39,619 bases of DNA from contig NZ_LKKO01000053.1 in the NCBI RefSeq assembly GCF_001455965.1, positions 1-39,619 on the forward strand, in the 5' to 3' direction. The translations under genes and the position numbers were made by a program. The stretch comes from Methylobacterium sp. GXS13. GTDB taxonomy: Bacteria > Pseudomonadota > Alphaproteobacteria > Rhizobiales > Beijerinckiaceae. This document shows, in pieces, positions 17,004 through 25,441 of the stretch; the first letter of the stretch is position 1; each line of letters opens with the position of its first letter. The notes under the pieces are model-generated. The model was not told the origin of the DNA and searched no databases. It saw only the letters and a program-made list of their open reading frames with translations.

Positions 17004-17879
17004 ATGACGAAACGTGAAGCCGAGTCGGCCCTCTCTCCCGACGAGCTGCTGAAGGCCGTGGTGGCGGGGAAAGTCGAACCGAAGCCCAAGCCCGCTGCTA
17101 AACCTGCGGCTCGATTCGCACTGCCGTCTCTGTCGGAGGGCGAAGTCCGGCGCTACGCCATCGCGGGCACCGCCTTGGCGCTGGGCTTGCTGCTCGGCTT
17201 CGCCGCGCACCCCGGGTCCGGTGGCGTGCCGAGCGATGCTGTCGTGGCGCTGAGCGCCACCGTCGATGCCGGAAGGACCGAGACCGCGCGGCTCGGCGTC
17301 GACATCGCTCAGCTCCATCAAGTGCTCGCCGATCTGCGTGCTGCCACCGATACCGCCCGCAAGGAGGCCGGCACCCGCAGCAACGCGCTCGGCGAACGCT
17401 TGGCGCAGCTCGACAAGAATCTGAATGCCAAGACCGCCGCCCTGGGCGAGCGTCTCGAACAGGTTGAGCGTGAGCAGAGCGGCCGGATCGCCAACCTCGC
17501 CGCTCAGCTTGAGCGCCGCACCACCGCCGTCGCGGCTGTGAAGGCCGAGCCGACCCAGACCGGGAGCCTCGCCGAGACGCGCAGCGTCGACGCAAAGATG
17601 ACCGAAGCGAAGACTGCCGATACCAAGAGCACCGAGGCGAAACCGACGGACACCAAGCCGAAGCCGATCGCGGCGGACAAGCCGACGGTCATCGAGGGCT
17701 GGGCCGTCCGCGACGTCTATGACGGTGCTGCGATCCTTGAGAACCGCCGTCGCCGTATCGTCGAGGTCGGACCGGGCGACGTGCTGCCGGGCGTCGGCCG
17801 CGTCGAAGGCGTCGAGCGGCGCGGCCGGGAATGGGTGGTCGTCACGCGCCAAGGTCTCGTCACGCCGCAGCCCTGGTAA
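17004..17879 (+). CDS. Membrane-anchored coiled-coil protein of unknown function
   Basis: A 291-aa protein. It has a Lys/Pro/Ala-rich cytoplasmic N-terminus (about 1-48), one membrane segment (about 51-68), a predicted coiled coil with regular heptads (about 80-170), a repetitive linker of TEAK/TDTK-type units (about 185-225), and a C-terminal beta-rich domain of about 65 residues (VIEGWAVRDVYDGAAILENR to WVVVTRQGLVTP). Proteins of this shape occur in Methylobacterium and Bradyrhizobium relatives without known role. ATG 17004 is chosen because GGAG lies 9 bp upstream; a TTG at 16995 is also in frame. It ends 6 bp before a convergent small gene. Confidence 0.75.
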   Translation: MTKREAESALSPDELLKAVVAGKVEPKPKPAAKPAARFALPSLSEGEVRRYAIAGTALALGLLLGFAAHPGSGGVPSDAVVALSATVDAGRTETARLGVDIAQLHQVLADLRAATDTARKEAGTRSNALGERLAQLDKNLNAKTAALGERLEQVEREQSGRIANLAAQLERRTTAVAAVKAEPTQTGSLAETRSVDAKMTEAKTADTKSTEAKPTDTKPKPIAADKPTVIEGWAVRDVYDGAAILENRRRRIVEVGPGDVLPGVGRVEGVERRGREWVVVTRQGLVTPQPW

Positions 17880-17885
17880 GCGCGC

Positions 17886-18104
17886 TCAGCGTCCCTGGAA
17901 CGTGGCAGAGGCCAGTTCGTCGTTGGGGGCCGGGAAACGCGGCTCGAGCGTCAACGGATCGGCCATCGCGGCAGCACGCTCGGCCCGGTGGCGTCCATGG
18001 CGCAGGGCGCGGGACTGATCGGCCCGCGTCGGGTGCAGGATTGCGGCGAGGAGCGCTTGGCCCTCGAACGAACGGTCCAGATTTTTGGCTTCGAAGACGG
18101 GCAT
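17886..18104 (-). CDS. Small hypothetical protein (72 aa)
   Basis: A 72-aa reading frame starting MPVFEAKNLDRSFEG and ending LASATFQGR, rich in His and Arg in the middle (SRALRHGRHRAERAAAM). Its codons show the G/C third-position bias of real genes in this window, which is the main support. No domain or membrane segment is recognised. The ribosome binding site is weak (GCAGG). It is convergent with the coiled-coil protein gene, the stops being 6 bp apart. It could be a chance open frame. Confidence 0.45.
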   Translation of the reverse strand: MPVFEAKNLDRSFEGQALLAAILHPTRADQSRALRHGRHRAERAAAMADPLTLEPRFPAPNDELASATFQGR

Positions 18105-18327
18105 GGCCGGCCTGCATGAGTGCGAGCCGGTCATCCGCCGATGGCGGTGGCCCGAATCGCATCCCGAATAACGGGGATCGCGTGGACGGGTTCCGCTAAG
18201 CTTTCGCGGCGAAACCACTTTTTTACGATTGTCCAGGCGCGGCCCGAAAACAGTGCGGCGGCACACATAGCCCCAGTTGGACGCACGTGCCGAAAGCCGG
18301 TCGGCGGCCTGCGGCACGCACGGTCTA

Positions 18328-18720
18328 TCAGACGAACTGGTTGAGACCCGGGATCGAGCCGATGATCGGGCCCATCGCATCCTCGCCGACCTTTTCCCGG
18401 CCGAAGGCGAACAGCTCCTGGCCGAGGGGCTGCATCTGGCCCATGGGCACGCCGGCCGCCATCAGCTTCTGGCCGAGCGCCATGACGCCGCCGCCGCCCA
18501 GCGCGCCGCCGAGCATGCCCATCAGTCCGCCGCCGCCGCTCTCGCCGGCATTTGACTCGGCCACCAGCGATTCCGAGCCCGGCAGTGCGGCCAGCAGCTG
18601 GTTGACCTCCGTCTCCGGACCCTCCTTCTGAAGGAAAGCCAGGATGTGCCCGATGGCCGTCTGTGCCGTCGCGGCGTCGAGCCCGGTGCGGGTGGTGACG
18701 CGGGCGAGCAGTTCTTCCAT
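18328..18720 (-). CDS. Small helical protein with Gly-rich insert (DUF2267/DUF2780-like)
   Basis: A 130-aa protein: a helical N-terminus (MEELLARVTTRTGLDAATAQ with LAFLQKEGPETEVNQLLAAL), a Gly-rich stretch (GESGGGGLMGMLGGALGGGG, about 67-86), and a helical C-terminus ending IIGSIPGLNQFV. This layout resembles DUF2267 or DUF2780-type small bacterial proteins; which of them it is I cannot decide by eye. ATG 18720 is chosen because GAAGAGA lies upstream and the family-like sequence starts there, although the frame is open to 19002. No function is known. Confidence 0.75.
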   Translation of the reverse strand: MEELLARVTTRTGLDAATAQTAIGHILAFLQKEGPETEVNQLLAALPGSESLVAESNAGESGGGGLMGMLGGALGGGGVMALGQKLMAAGVPMGQMQPLGQELFAFGREKVGEDAMGPIIGSIPGLNQFV

Positions 18721-19004
18721 GGCGCTGATCTCTTCGGAACGTTTCCAGACGTCCTTCGACGTTGAAGCGCCGGAAATCAAGCGCGGGCGCCGACTCTGCT
18801 GGGAACGTATCGGCCCATTCTTCACACGATGCCGGCCCGCGCGCGCGCCGGTCCGACCTTGCGTCCGGCGGCGCGCCATGGCCTCGTAGGCGATGAAGCG
18901 GGACGAGTTTATGGTCAGGGCCTCGGACGCGCCGATGCGGCGATTCTCGCCGTCAGCCCGGGGCCCCGCCGGTGGATCGACCGGACACGCATGAGGAGAC
19001 ACGG

Positions 19005-19604
19005 GTGAGCGATCTCAAGACCCTGCGCGGCCTCTCCGGCCTGAGCCCGGAGCCCGCGAGCCTGAAGAAGGCCGCGCTCATCCTCATCGATATCCAGAAC
19101 ACCTATCGCGACGGGGTGCTCCGGCTGACCGGGGTCGAGCCGGCCATCGTGCAGGCCAAGATCCTGCTGCGGCGGGCGCGCGAGGCCGAGACACCGGTGT
19201 TCCACATCCGGCACAATGCCGGGCCGGGCTCGCCCTACGACCTCACGGCCGCGAGCGGACAGATATCCGAGGAGGTGGCGCCGCTGGACGGCGAGGCGGT
19301 GATCACCAAGGCCTTCCCCAGCGCCTTCGTGGGCACGGACCTGGAGGATCGGCTGAAGCGGGCCGGCGTCACCGACCTGATCCTCGCCGGCTTCATGACT
19401 CATATGTGCGTCAACTCGACGGCCCGCTCGGCCTTCAACCTCGGCTTCCAGCCCACCGTGATCGCGTCCGCCACCGCGACGCGGGATCTCCCGGCGCCTG
19501 ACGGCTCGGTGGTGCCGGCGGCCCAGCTCCAGGCAGCCAGCCTTGCGGCCCTGGGTGACCTGTTCGCCGTGGTTGCGCAGGATGTCGATGCCGTTCGCCA
19601 TTGA
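19005..19604 (+). CDS. Isochorismatase-like cysteine hydrolase
   Basis: A 199-aa hydrolase of the isochorismatase-like superfamily, with the catalytic triad D29 (LILIDIQNTY), K102 (VITKAFPSAF) and C135 (GFMTHMCVNST). Members hydrolyse nicotinamide, N-carbamoyl compounds, isochorismate and others; the substrate cannot be told from sequence. GTG 19005 is chosen because GAGGAG is 6 bp upstream. It lies 124 bp upstream of a PoxB-like enzyme and may head an operon continuing into lutABC, but a metabolic link is not obvious. Confidence 0.92.
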   Translation: MSDLKTLRGLSGLSPEPASLKKAALILIDIQNTYRDGVLRLTGVEPAIVQAKILLRRAREAETPVFHIRHNAGPGSPYDLTAASGQISEEVAPLDGEAVITKAFPSAFVGTDLEDRLKRAGVTDLILAGFMTHMCVNSTARSAFNLGFQPTVIASATATRDLPAPDGSVVPAAQLQAASLAALGDLFAVVAQDVDAVRH

Positions 19605-19728
19605 GGCCTGAGCCGCCGGCTGGGACACCGCCGCCGCGGACATGTGTGCATTGCACCATGCGGCGGCGGAAGGCGGAACATCACCGGCGGCCATGCGGTT
19701 CGGATCCGAAAATGCGGAGTGCCGGACC

Positions 19729-21459
19729 ATGCGCATCGAGAACGTTGCCGATCTCATCGCCGAGACCCTCCACGTTGCAGGCGTCGCACGCATCTACGGG
19801 GTGGTCGGCGACAGCCTGAACGGGATCACCGAGGCCCTGCGCGCCCGGGGGCAGATCGATTGGATCCACACCCGCCACGAGGAGGCGGCGGCGTTCGCGG
19901 CGAGCGCCGAGGCGCAGGTCACCGGCAAGCTCGCGGTCTGTGCCGGCTCCTGCGGCCCCGGCAACCTGCACCTGATCAACGGCCTTTATGACGCGCATCG
20001 CAGCCGGACCCCGGTTCTGGCGATCGCCGCCCAGATCCCCTCAGCCGAGATCGGCTCGGGCTATTTCCAGGAAACGCGGCCGACCGAGCTGTTCCGCGAA
20101 TGCAGCCATTACTGCGAGCTGGTCTCCGACCCGTCGCAGATGCCGTTCGTGCTGGAGAACGCGATCCGCGCCGCCGTGGGGGAGGGGGGCGTCGCCGTCG
20201 TCGTCATCCCGGGCGATGTCGCCCTGCGCGACGCCCCAAAGCGGGCGCTCGCCCCCCATGCCGGGCTCATCCCGGCCAAACCCGTGGTGCGGCCGGCCGA
20301 TTCCGAGCTCGACGCCCTGGCGGCCCTGCTCAACGCCGGCAAGCGCGTGACCCTGCTCTGCGGCCGCGGCTGCGCGGGAGCCCATTCGGAACTGCTGCAG
20401 CTCGCCGAGGCGCTCAAGAGCCCGATCGTCCATGCGCTCGGCGGCAAGGAATATGTCGAGTTCGACAACCCCTACGATGTCGGCATGACCGGGCTGATCG
20501 GTTACGCGTCCGGCTACGCCGCCATGATGGTCTGCGACACCCTGCTGATGCTGGGGACGGGCTTTCCCTACAAGCAGTTCTATCCGCAGGACGCCAAGAT
20601 CGCCCAGGTCGATCTGCGCCCCTCAGAGCTTGGCCGCCGCTGCCGGATCGAGCACGGGCTCGTCGGTGATGTCGGGGCGACGATCCGGGCGCTGCTGCCC
20701 CGGCTCAAGCCCAAAGCCGACCGGTCCTTCCTGGATGCCAGCCTGAAGCACTACGCCAAGGCCCGCAGCGGCCTCGACGAGCTCGCCACCGGGAAGGCCG
20801 GCGGCCCGCTCCATCCGCAATATCTGGCGAAGACGATCAGCGAAGCGGCCGCGGACGACGCCATCTTCACCGCCGATGTCGGCACGCCGACCATCTGGGC
20901 GGCGCGTTACCTGGCGATGAACGGCAAGCGGCGTCTGCTCGGCTCCTGGGTCCACGGCTCGATGGCCAACGCCCTGTCGCAGGGCATCGGCGCGCAGGCG
21001 GCGGAGCCGAACCGTCAGGTCATCGCGCTCTGTGGCGACGGGGGCTTCGCCATGCTGATGGGCGACTTCCTGACGCTCCGCCAGCACCGCCTGCCGCTGA
21101 AGGTGGTGGTGTTCAACAACGGTACCCTCGGCTTCGTGGAGCTGGAGATGAAGGCGGCGGGTTATCTCGAGACCGGCGTCGCGCTCGACAATCCGGACTT
21201 CGCCGCGATGTCCCGGGCGGCCGGCATCTTCGCCCTGCGGGTCGAGGACCCGGCCGACTTGCCCGGCGCCATGCGCGAGTTCCTGGCCTTCGACGGCCCC
21301 TCGCTGCTCGATGTCCGAACCGCCCGCAACGAGCTGTCGATGCCGCCCAAGATCGATGGGCAGCAGGTGAAGGGTTTCAGCCTCTACGTGCTGCGGGCCG
21401 TGATGGACGGGCGCGGTGACGCAGTTCTCGACCTCGCCAAAACCAACCTCATCCGTTAG
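19729..21459 (+). CDS. poxB: ThDP-dependent pyruvate dehydrogenase (quinone)/PoxB-like oxidase
   Basis: A 576-aa enzyme with the three domains of the acetolactate synthase/pyruvate oxidase family: an N-terminal pyrimidine-binding domain with the conserved Glu in the TRHEEAAAFAASAEAQ stretch, a central FAD-type domain (around 195-330), and a C-terminal ThDP domain with GDGGFAMLMGDFLTLRQHRLP-type sequence ending in NNG. Length and motifs match PoxB (about 572 aa), which oxidises pyruvate to acetate and CO2 and passes electrons to quinone at the membrane. Acetolactate synthase-like enzymes are the main alternative. ATG 19729 is chosen because GGAG precedes it by 9 bp. It stands directly upstream of lutABC, which fits lactate to pyruvate to acetate oxidation (inference). 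Confidence 0.85.
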   Translation: MRIENVADLIAETLHVAGVARIYGVVGDSLNGITEALRARGQIDWIHTRHEEAAAFAASAEAQVTGKLAVCAGSCGPGNLHLINGLYDAHRSRTPVLAIAAQIPSAEIGSGYFQETRPTELFRECSHYCELVSDPSQMPFVLENAIRAAVGEGGVAVVVIPGDVALRDAPKRALAPHAGLIPAKPVVRPADSELDALAALLNAGKRVTLLCGRGCAGAHSELLQLAEALKSPIVHALGGKEYVEFDNPYDVGMTGLIGYASGYAAMMVCDTLLMLGTGFPYKQFYPQDAKIAQVDLRPSELGRRCRIEHGLVGDVGATIRALLPRLKPKADRSFLDASLKHYAKARSGLDELATGKAGGPLHPQYLAKTISEAAADDAIFTADVGTPTIWAARYLAMNGKRRLLGSWVHGSMANALSQGIGAQAAEPNRQVIALCGDGGFAMLMGDFLTLRQHRLPLKVVVFNNGTLGFVELEMKAAGYLETGVALDNPDFAAMSRAAGIFALRVEDPADLPGAMREFLAFDGPSLLDVRTARNELSMPPKIDGQQVKGFSLYVLRAVMDGRGDAVLDLAKTNLIR

Positions 21460-21525
21460 ACCACTTTGGATAATCTAGACCCGTTCCAGACCGCTGGGGC
21501 GGGCGATCCAGGGAGTGTCCGGACC

Positions 21526-22269
21526 ATGCGGGTCGGCCTGTTCGTGCCGTGCTACGTCGACGCCTTCGAGCCGGAAGTCGGGATCGCCACGCTCGAATTG
21601 CTGGAGCGGGTCGGTTGCACGGTGGAATATCCGTTCGACCAGACCTGTTGCGGACAGCCCATGGCGAATACCGGCTGCCATGCGGAGGCCGCCGCCACCG
21701 AGGCCCTGTTCGTCAAGAACTTCTCGGACTTCGACTACGTGGTCGCGCCGTCAGGCTCCTGCGTCCATCAGGTCCGTGAGCACCTGACCGCCATCCCGCA
21801 GACGGACGCGGTCAAGAAGGTCCGGTCCAGCACCTACGAGCTGGTCGAGTTCCTGCACGACGTGCTCAAGATCGACGCGCTGCCCTGGGCCGAATTCCCG
21901 CACAAGGTGGCCTATCACGGCAATTGCAACGCGCTGCGCGGCATCCACCACGCCCGCCCATCCGAGATCGTGAAGCCGTACTTCTCGAAGCCGGTCGACC
22001 TGCTCCGCATGGTGAAGGGCGTCGAGCTTGTGGATCTCGCCCGGCCCGACGAATGCTGCGGCTTCGGCGGCACCTTCTCGGTCTTCGAGCCCGCGGTCTC
22101 GGCCAAGATGGGCTACGACAAGGTCGCCGATCAGAACCGGGCCGGGGCCGAATATGTGGTCTCGGCGGATTCCTCGTGCCTGATGCACCAGAAGGGCTGC
22201 GCCGAGCGCCTCGGTCTGCCGCTCCGGTACATCCACATCGCGCAAGTGCTGAACGGAGCCGCCGCATGA
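21526..22269 (+). CDS. lutA: L-lactate utilization protein LutA (CCG-domain Fe-S protein)
   Basis: A 247-aa protein with two cysteine-rich CCG motifs: TCCGQPMANTG (C41, C42) and ECCGFGGTFSV (C177, C178), as in LutA/YkgE, a subunit of the lactate oxidation complex LutABC that also resembles heterodisulfide and glycolate oxidase subunits. The motifs bind Fe-S clusters. ATG 21526 is chosen because GGGAG stands upstream and the family N-terminus MRVGLFVPCYVD starts there; a TTG at 21466 would add 20 residues. The stop overlaps lutB by ATGA, so translation is coupled. It follows poxB after 66 bp. Confidence 0.94.
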   Translation: MRVGLFVPCYVDAFEPEVGIATLELLERVGCTVEYPFDQTCCGQPMANTGCHAEAAATEALFVKNFSDFDYVVAPSGSCVHQVREHLTAIPQTDAVKKVRSSTYELVEFLHDVLKIDALPWAEFPHKVAYHGNCNALRGIHHARPSEIVKPYFSKPVDLLRMVKGVELVDLARPDECCGFGGTFSVFEPAVSAKMGYDKVADQNRAGAEYVVSADSSCLMHQKGCAERLGLPLRYIHIAQVLNGAAA

Positions 22270-23864
22270 GCGTCGAGGACCTGAACCCGCGCGCCCGCGA
22301 AGGCGTCATCCACCCCGAGGTTCGCGCCGCTGACGACGAGAGCGAGCGAGGCCAGGATGGTGGCCGCCTCCAGCACGCCGAGGCTGCGACCAAGCCGATC
22401 CGCGCGCCACAGACCCGGGAGAAGCAGCCCCGGGGCGCGAAGATCCGCGGCGACCGGCCGATCGATCAGGCCGAGGCCGCCGAGCGTTTCCTGGCTGCGC
22501 CGCTGCACCAGGCCGCCCATGACGAGCGCCTGTGGGACCTGCGCAAGAAGCGCGACACCTCGGCCCACGGCATCCCGGAATGGGAGGAGCTGCGCGAGCT
22601 GGCCTCCGCCATCAAGGCGCACACGCTCACCCATCTGGATCAGTATCTCGAGCAGTTCGAGGCGGCCGCGAAGGCCAACGGCGTGCAGGTCCACTGGGCC
22701 GCGGACGGCGCCGACCACAACCGCATCGTCCTGGAGATCCTGCGCAGCCGCGGCGCCAAGACTTTGGTGAAATCGAAGTCGATGCTCACCGAGGAATGCG
22801 GCTTCCGCCACCACATGGCGGCCAACGGCATCGAGATCATCGAGACCGATCTCGGCGAGCGCATCCAGCAGCTCGACAACGAGGAGCCGAGCCACATCGT
22901 GGCGCCGGCGGTCCACAAGACCCGCATGGACGTGGCCGAGGTCTTCGCCAAGACGCTCGGCACCGACCCGGACAACGACGACGCCCATTACCTTGCCGAG
23001 AGCCAGCGCGAGACCACCCGGCCCTACATCCTGAAGGCCGATGCCGGCATGACCGGCTGCAACTTCGCCATCGCGGAGACCGGCACGGTCGTCACCTGCA
23101 CCAACGAGGGCAATGCCGACCTGTCCGGCAACGTCCCGCCGTTGCAAATCCACTCGATCGGCATCGAGAAGATCATCCCCAAGGTCGAGCATCTCGGGGT
23201 TTTCATCCGGCTGCTGTCGCGCTCGGCCCTGGGCTCGCCGATCACCCAGTACACCTCGCATTTCCGCGGCCCCCGGAAGGGCACCGAGATGCACATGGTG
23301 CTGGTGGATAACGGCCGTTCCGCCCGGCTAGGCCTGGAGGAGTTCTGGACCTCGCTGAAATGCATTCGCTGCGGCGCCTGCATGAACACCTGCCCGGTCT
23401 ACCGGCGCTCGGGCGGCCTCTCCTACGGGGCGACCTATTCCGGGCCGATCGGGCTGATTATCGACCCGACCTTCAACAAGCGGAAATACTCGACCCTGCC
23501 GTTCTCCTCGACGATGAACGGCTCGTGCACCAACGTCTGCCCGGTGAAGATCAACATCCACGAGCAGATCTTCGCTTGGCGCAAGGTGCTGGTCGAGGAG
23601 CACCACATCCCGGCGCTCAAGCAGGGGATGATGAAGGCCGCGGGCGCGGTCCTGTCCCGGCCGGCCGCCTACCGGGCGGCGATCGGTGCCGCGGATTCGG
23701 CGCTTAAGGTGCTGCCGCGTTTCGCCGTCTACAACCCGCTCAACACCTGGGGGAAGAAGCGCGAGATGCCCGACGCGCCGCGCCAGACCTTCCACGCCTG
23801 GTACAAGCAGAACCGGATGCAGAAGCCGGCAAAGGACGCGGCCCCGAAGGACGCGGCCCGATGA
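22266..23864 (+). CDS. lutB: L-lactate utilization protein LutB (Fe-S subunit)
   Basis: A 532-aa LutB/YkgF homolog, longer than the usual 470-480 aa because of a charged extension of about 55 residues at the N-terminus. The core has KSKSMLTEECGFRHHM, the NAD/flavin-like ETDLGERIQQL region, and a Fe-S domain with CIRCGACMNTCPVYRR (C366, C369, C372, C376). The second cluster region reads TMNGSCTNVCPVKINI (C421, C425), where the usual motif has a further Cys at the position of N418. The start is ATG 22266, overlapping lutA by ATGA, and its own stop overlaps lutC by ATGA, giving a tight three-gene operon. Confidence 0.94.
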   Translation: MSVEDLNPRAREGVIHPEVRAADDESERGQDGGRLQHAEAATKPIRAPQTREKQPRGAKIRGDRPIDQAEAAERFLAAPLHQAAHDERLWDLRKKRDTSAHGIPEWEELRELASAIKAHTLTHLDQYLEQFEAAAKANGVQVHWAADGADHNRIVLEILRSRGAKTLVKSKSMLTEECGFRHHMAANGIEIIETDLGERIQQLDNEEPSHIVAPAVHKTRMDVAEVFAKTLGTDPDNDDAHYLAESQRETTRPYILKADAGMTGCNFAIAETGTVVTCTNEGNADLSGNVPPLQIHSIGIEKIIPKVEHLGVFIRLLSRSALGSPITQYTSHFRGPRKGTEMHMVLVDNGRSARLGLEEFWTSLKCIRCGACMNTCPVYRRSGGLSYGATYSGPIGLIIDPTFNKRKYSTLPFSSTMNGSCTNVCPVKINIHEQIFAWRKVLVEEHHIPALKQGMMKAAGAVLSRPAAYRAAIGAADSALKVLPRFAVYNPLNTWGKKREMPDAPRQTFHAWYKQNRMQKPAKDAAPKDAAR

Positions 23865-24448
23865 GCGCGCGCGCGGGTATTCTGGCCGCGCTCAAGGCCA
23901 ACCGCCCGGCGGGCGACTATCCGCTGCCGAGCGTTCCGGACTTTGCGCCGTTGGTCGGTGACGATCTGGTCGAGGAATTCGGCGAGCGGCTGAAGCGCAT
24001 GGGCGGCCGGATCGCGGACGGCCGCAGCGGCGAACCGCTGGAGGGCGTGCGCGAGCGTCTGGCCGAAGCCAAGGTGATCGCCTCCGCAGTCCCCGAGATC
24101 GCGGGCAACCGCGACCTGCGCGCGGTGCGCTATCCGCAGGAGGTCGAGGATGTCGACGTTGCGGTGGTGCGCGCCGTGTTCGGCATCGCCGAGACCGGCT
24201 CGGTGCTGTTCACGCAAGACGAGCTGATCGTGAACGCAGTGGCCTATCTCGCCCAGCACCTGATCGTGCTGCTCGATCCCGCCGACATCCTGCCCAACGT
24301 GCAGGCCGCCTATAAGCGCCCGGAATTCGGCCGCTCCGCCTACGCGGTGCTGCATACGGGGCCGTCGGCCACCGCCGATATCGAGGGCGTGCTGATCCAC
24401 GGGGCGCAGGGCGTGCGCTCGCTGACCGTTCTGCTTATGCCGCGCTGA
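23861..24448 (+). CDS. lutC: L-lactate utilization protein LutC (DUF162/LUD domain)
   Basis: A 195-aa LUD-domain protein, third subunit of the LutABC lactate oxidation system. Recognisable parts are MSARAGILAALKANRP, the ESGIA-type FGIAETGSVLF block, HLIVLLDPADILPNVQAAY and the glycine-rich HTGPSATADIEGVLIHGAQG, ending RSLTVLLMPR. ATG 23861 overlaps the lutB stop by 4 bp. It is the last gene of the poxB-lutABC group; the next gene, a transglutaminase-like protein, has its own strong ribosome binding site after 69 bp. Confidence 0.94.
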   Translation: MSARAGILAALKANRPAGDYPLPSVPDFAPLVGDDLVEEFGERLKRMGGRIADGRSGEPLEGVRERLAEAKVIASAVPEIAGNRDLRAVRYPQEVEDVDVAVVRAVFGIAETGSVLFTQDELIVNAVAYLAQHLIVLLDPADILPNVQAAYKRPEFGRSAYAVLHTGPSATADIEGVLIHGAQGVRSLTVLLMPR

Positions 24449-24517
24449 TTGGGAACCGCGATCGGGCGCGCCACTTGCTTGGGCAGCGATCATCTCGTCG
24501 CCCGGCAAGGAGATCCG

Positions 24518-25378
24518 ATGCGCTATACCCTCGGTTGCAGCCTATCCTACAATATACTCTCGGACACGACCTTCATCTTCAACCTGGAGGTCGCCAAGCT
24601 GAGGAGCGTCGAGATCCTCAGCGAGAGCCTGGTGCTCACGCCGAACCTGAAGCGCGATCTCTACACCACGCCCGACCTGCTGAACCGGTATCTCGGCGTC
24701 AACGTGCCGATGGGCCAGTTCGCGCTGGAGTACAATGCGGAGGTGGATCTCACCGTCCATCGCGCCGACCCGGCGACGATCAACGAGACGCCGATCGGGG
24801 TGCTCCCCCTCGACATCCTGCCGTTCCTGCTGCCGAGCCGGTTCGTCTCCTCCGACCGACTGACGCCCTTCGCCCAAGCCGAGTTCGGCGCGCTGCCCAA
24901 GGGCCACAGCCGCGTGAACGAGATCTGCAACTGGATCCACGACCATATCACCTATCAGCCCGGCACCAGCGACGGTGAAACCACCGCCGACGAGTCCCTG
25001 CTAAAGCGGGCCGGCGTCTGCCGCGACTTCGCGCATATCGGCACGGCCTTCTGCCGGGCGCTCGGGATCCCGGCCCGGTTCGTGAGCTGCTACGCCCACG
25101 GCCTCGTGCCGAGCGACTTCCACGCCGTGTTCGAAGCCTATCTCGACGGCCGGTGGTGGCTATTCGACGCCACCCGGCAGGCCGACCTCGACGGGCTGGT
25201 CCGGATCGGCGTCGGGCGCGACGCCGCGGAGATCGCCTTCTCGACGCCGTTCGGAAACATGCAGCCGGTCAACCAGCAGGTGCGGATCCAGCGCACGGAC
25301 GGGCAGGGCAGCCCGATGCCGCGCACGGTGGACGCCATCTCCACGGAAGTGCCCGCGCCGAATGCCGGCGCGGCCTGA
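24518..25378 (+). CDS. Transglutaminase-like cysteine peptidase/amidase
   Basis: A 286-aa protein with a papain-like transglutaminase core and complete triad: C168 in GVCRDFAHIGTAFCRAL, H202 in DFHAVFEAYL and D217 in WLFDATR. The N-terminal region (MRYTLGCSLSYNI onward) is the beta-rich domain that usually precedes the core in bacterial members. No signal peptide or membrane segment is seen. Substrate is unknown; bacterial members act as peptidases or amidases on proteins or peptide-like polymers. ATG 24518 has AAGGAG 6 bp upstream. It sits between lutC and eutB, with a dyad sequence between it and eutB. Confidence 0.92.
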   Translation: MRYTLGCSLSYNILSDTTFIFNLEVAKLRSVEILSESLVLTPNLKRDLYTTPDLLNRYLGVNVPMGQFALEYNAEVDLTVHRADPATINETPIGVLPLDILPFLLPSRFVSSDRLTPFAQAEFGALPKGHSRVNEICNWIHDHITYQPGTSDGETTADESLLKRAGVCRDFAHIGTAFCRALGIPARFVSCYAHGLVPSDFHAVFEAYLDGRWWLFDATRQADLDGLVRIGVGRDAAEIAFSTPFGNMQPVNQQVRIQRTDGQGSPMPRTVDAISTEVPAPNAGAA

Positions 25379-25393
25379 CCGGACAGCCGCACC

Positions 25394-25415
25394 GGATCAC
25401 GCTATCCTGTGATCC
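25394..25415. promoter_or_regulatory. Dyad sequence upstream of eutB (possible operator)
   Basis: A perfect 7-bp inverted repeat, GGATCAC-N8-GTGATCC, centred 37 bp upstream of the eutB ATG and 16 bp after the transglutaminase stop. The spacing and arms look like a regulator binding site; no matching regulator gene is nearby. It could also fold as a hairpin in RNA, but has no T-run. Confidence 0.4.
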
Positions 25416-25441
25416 TCGGAAGCAAGGATGGGTGAAACCGC

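Noticed and set aside
18286..18318. Inverted repeat CGTGCCG / CGGCACG after the small Gly-rich protein gene, as a terminator
   Set aside because: The stem is only 7 bp, the loop is 19 bases and there is no T-run; it may be chance in GC-rich DNA.
25379..25441. Cobalamin riboswitch upstream of eutB
   Set aside because: Only 63 bp are available and no B12-box-like sequence is visible.
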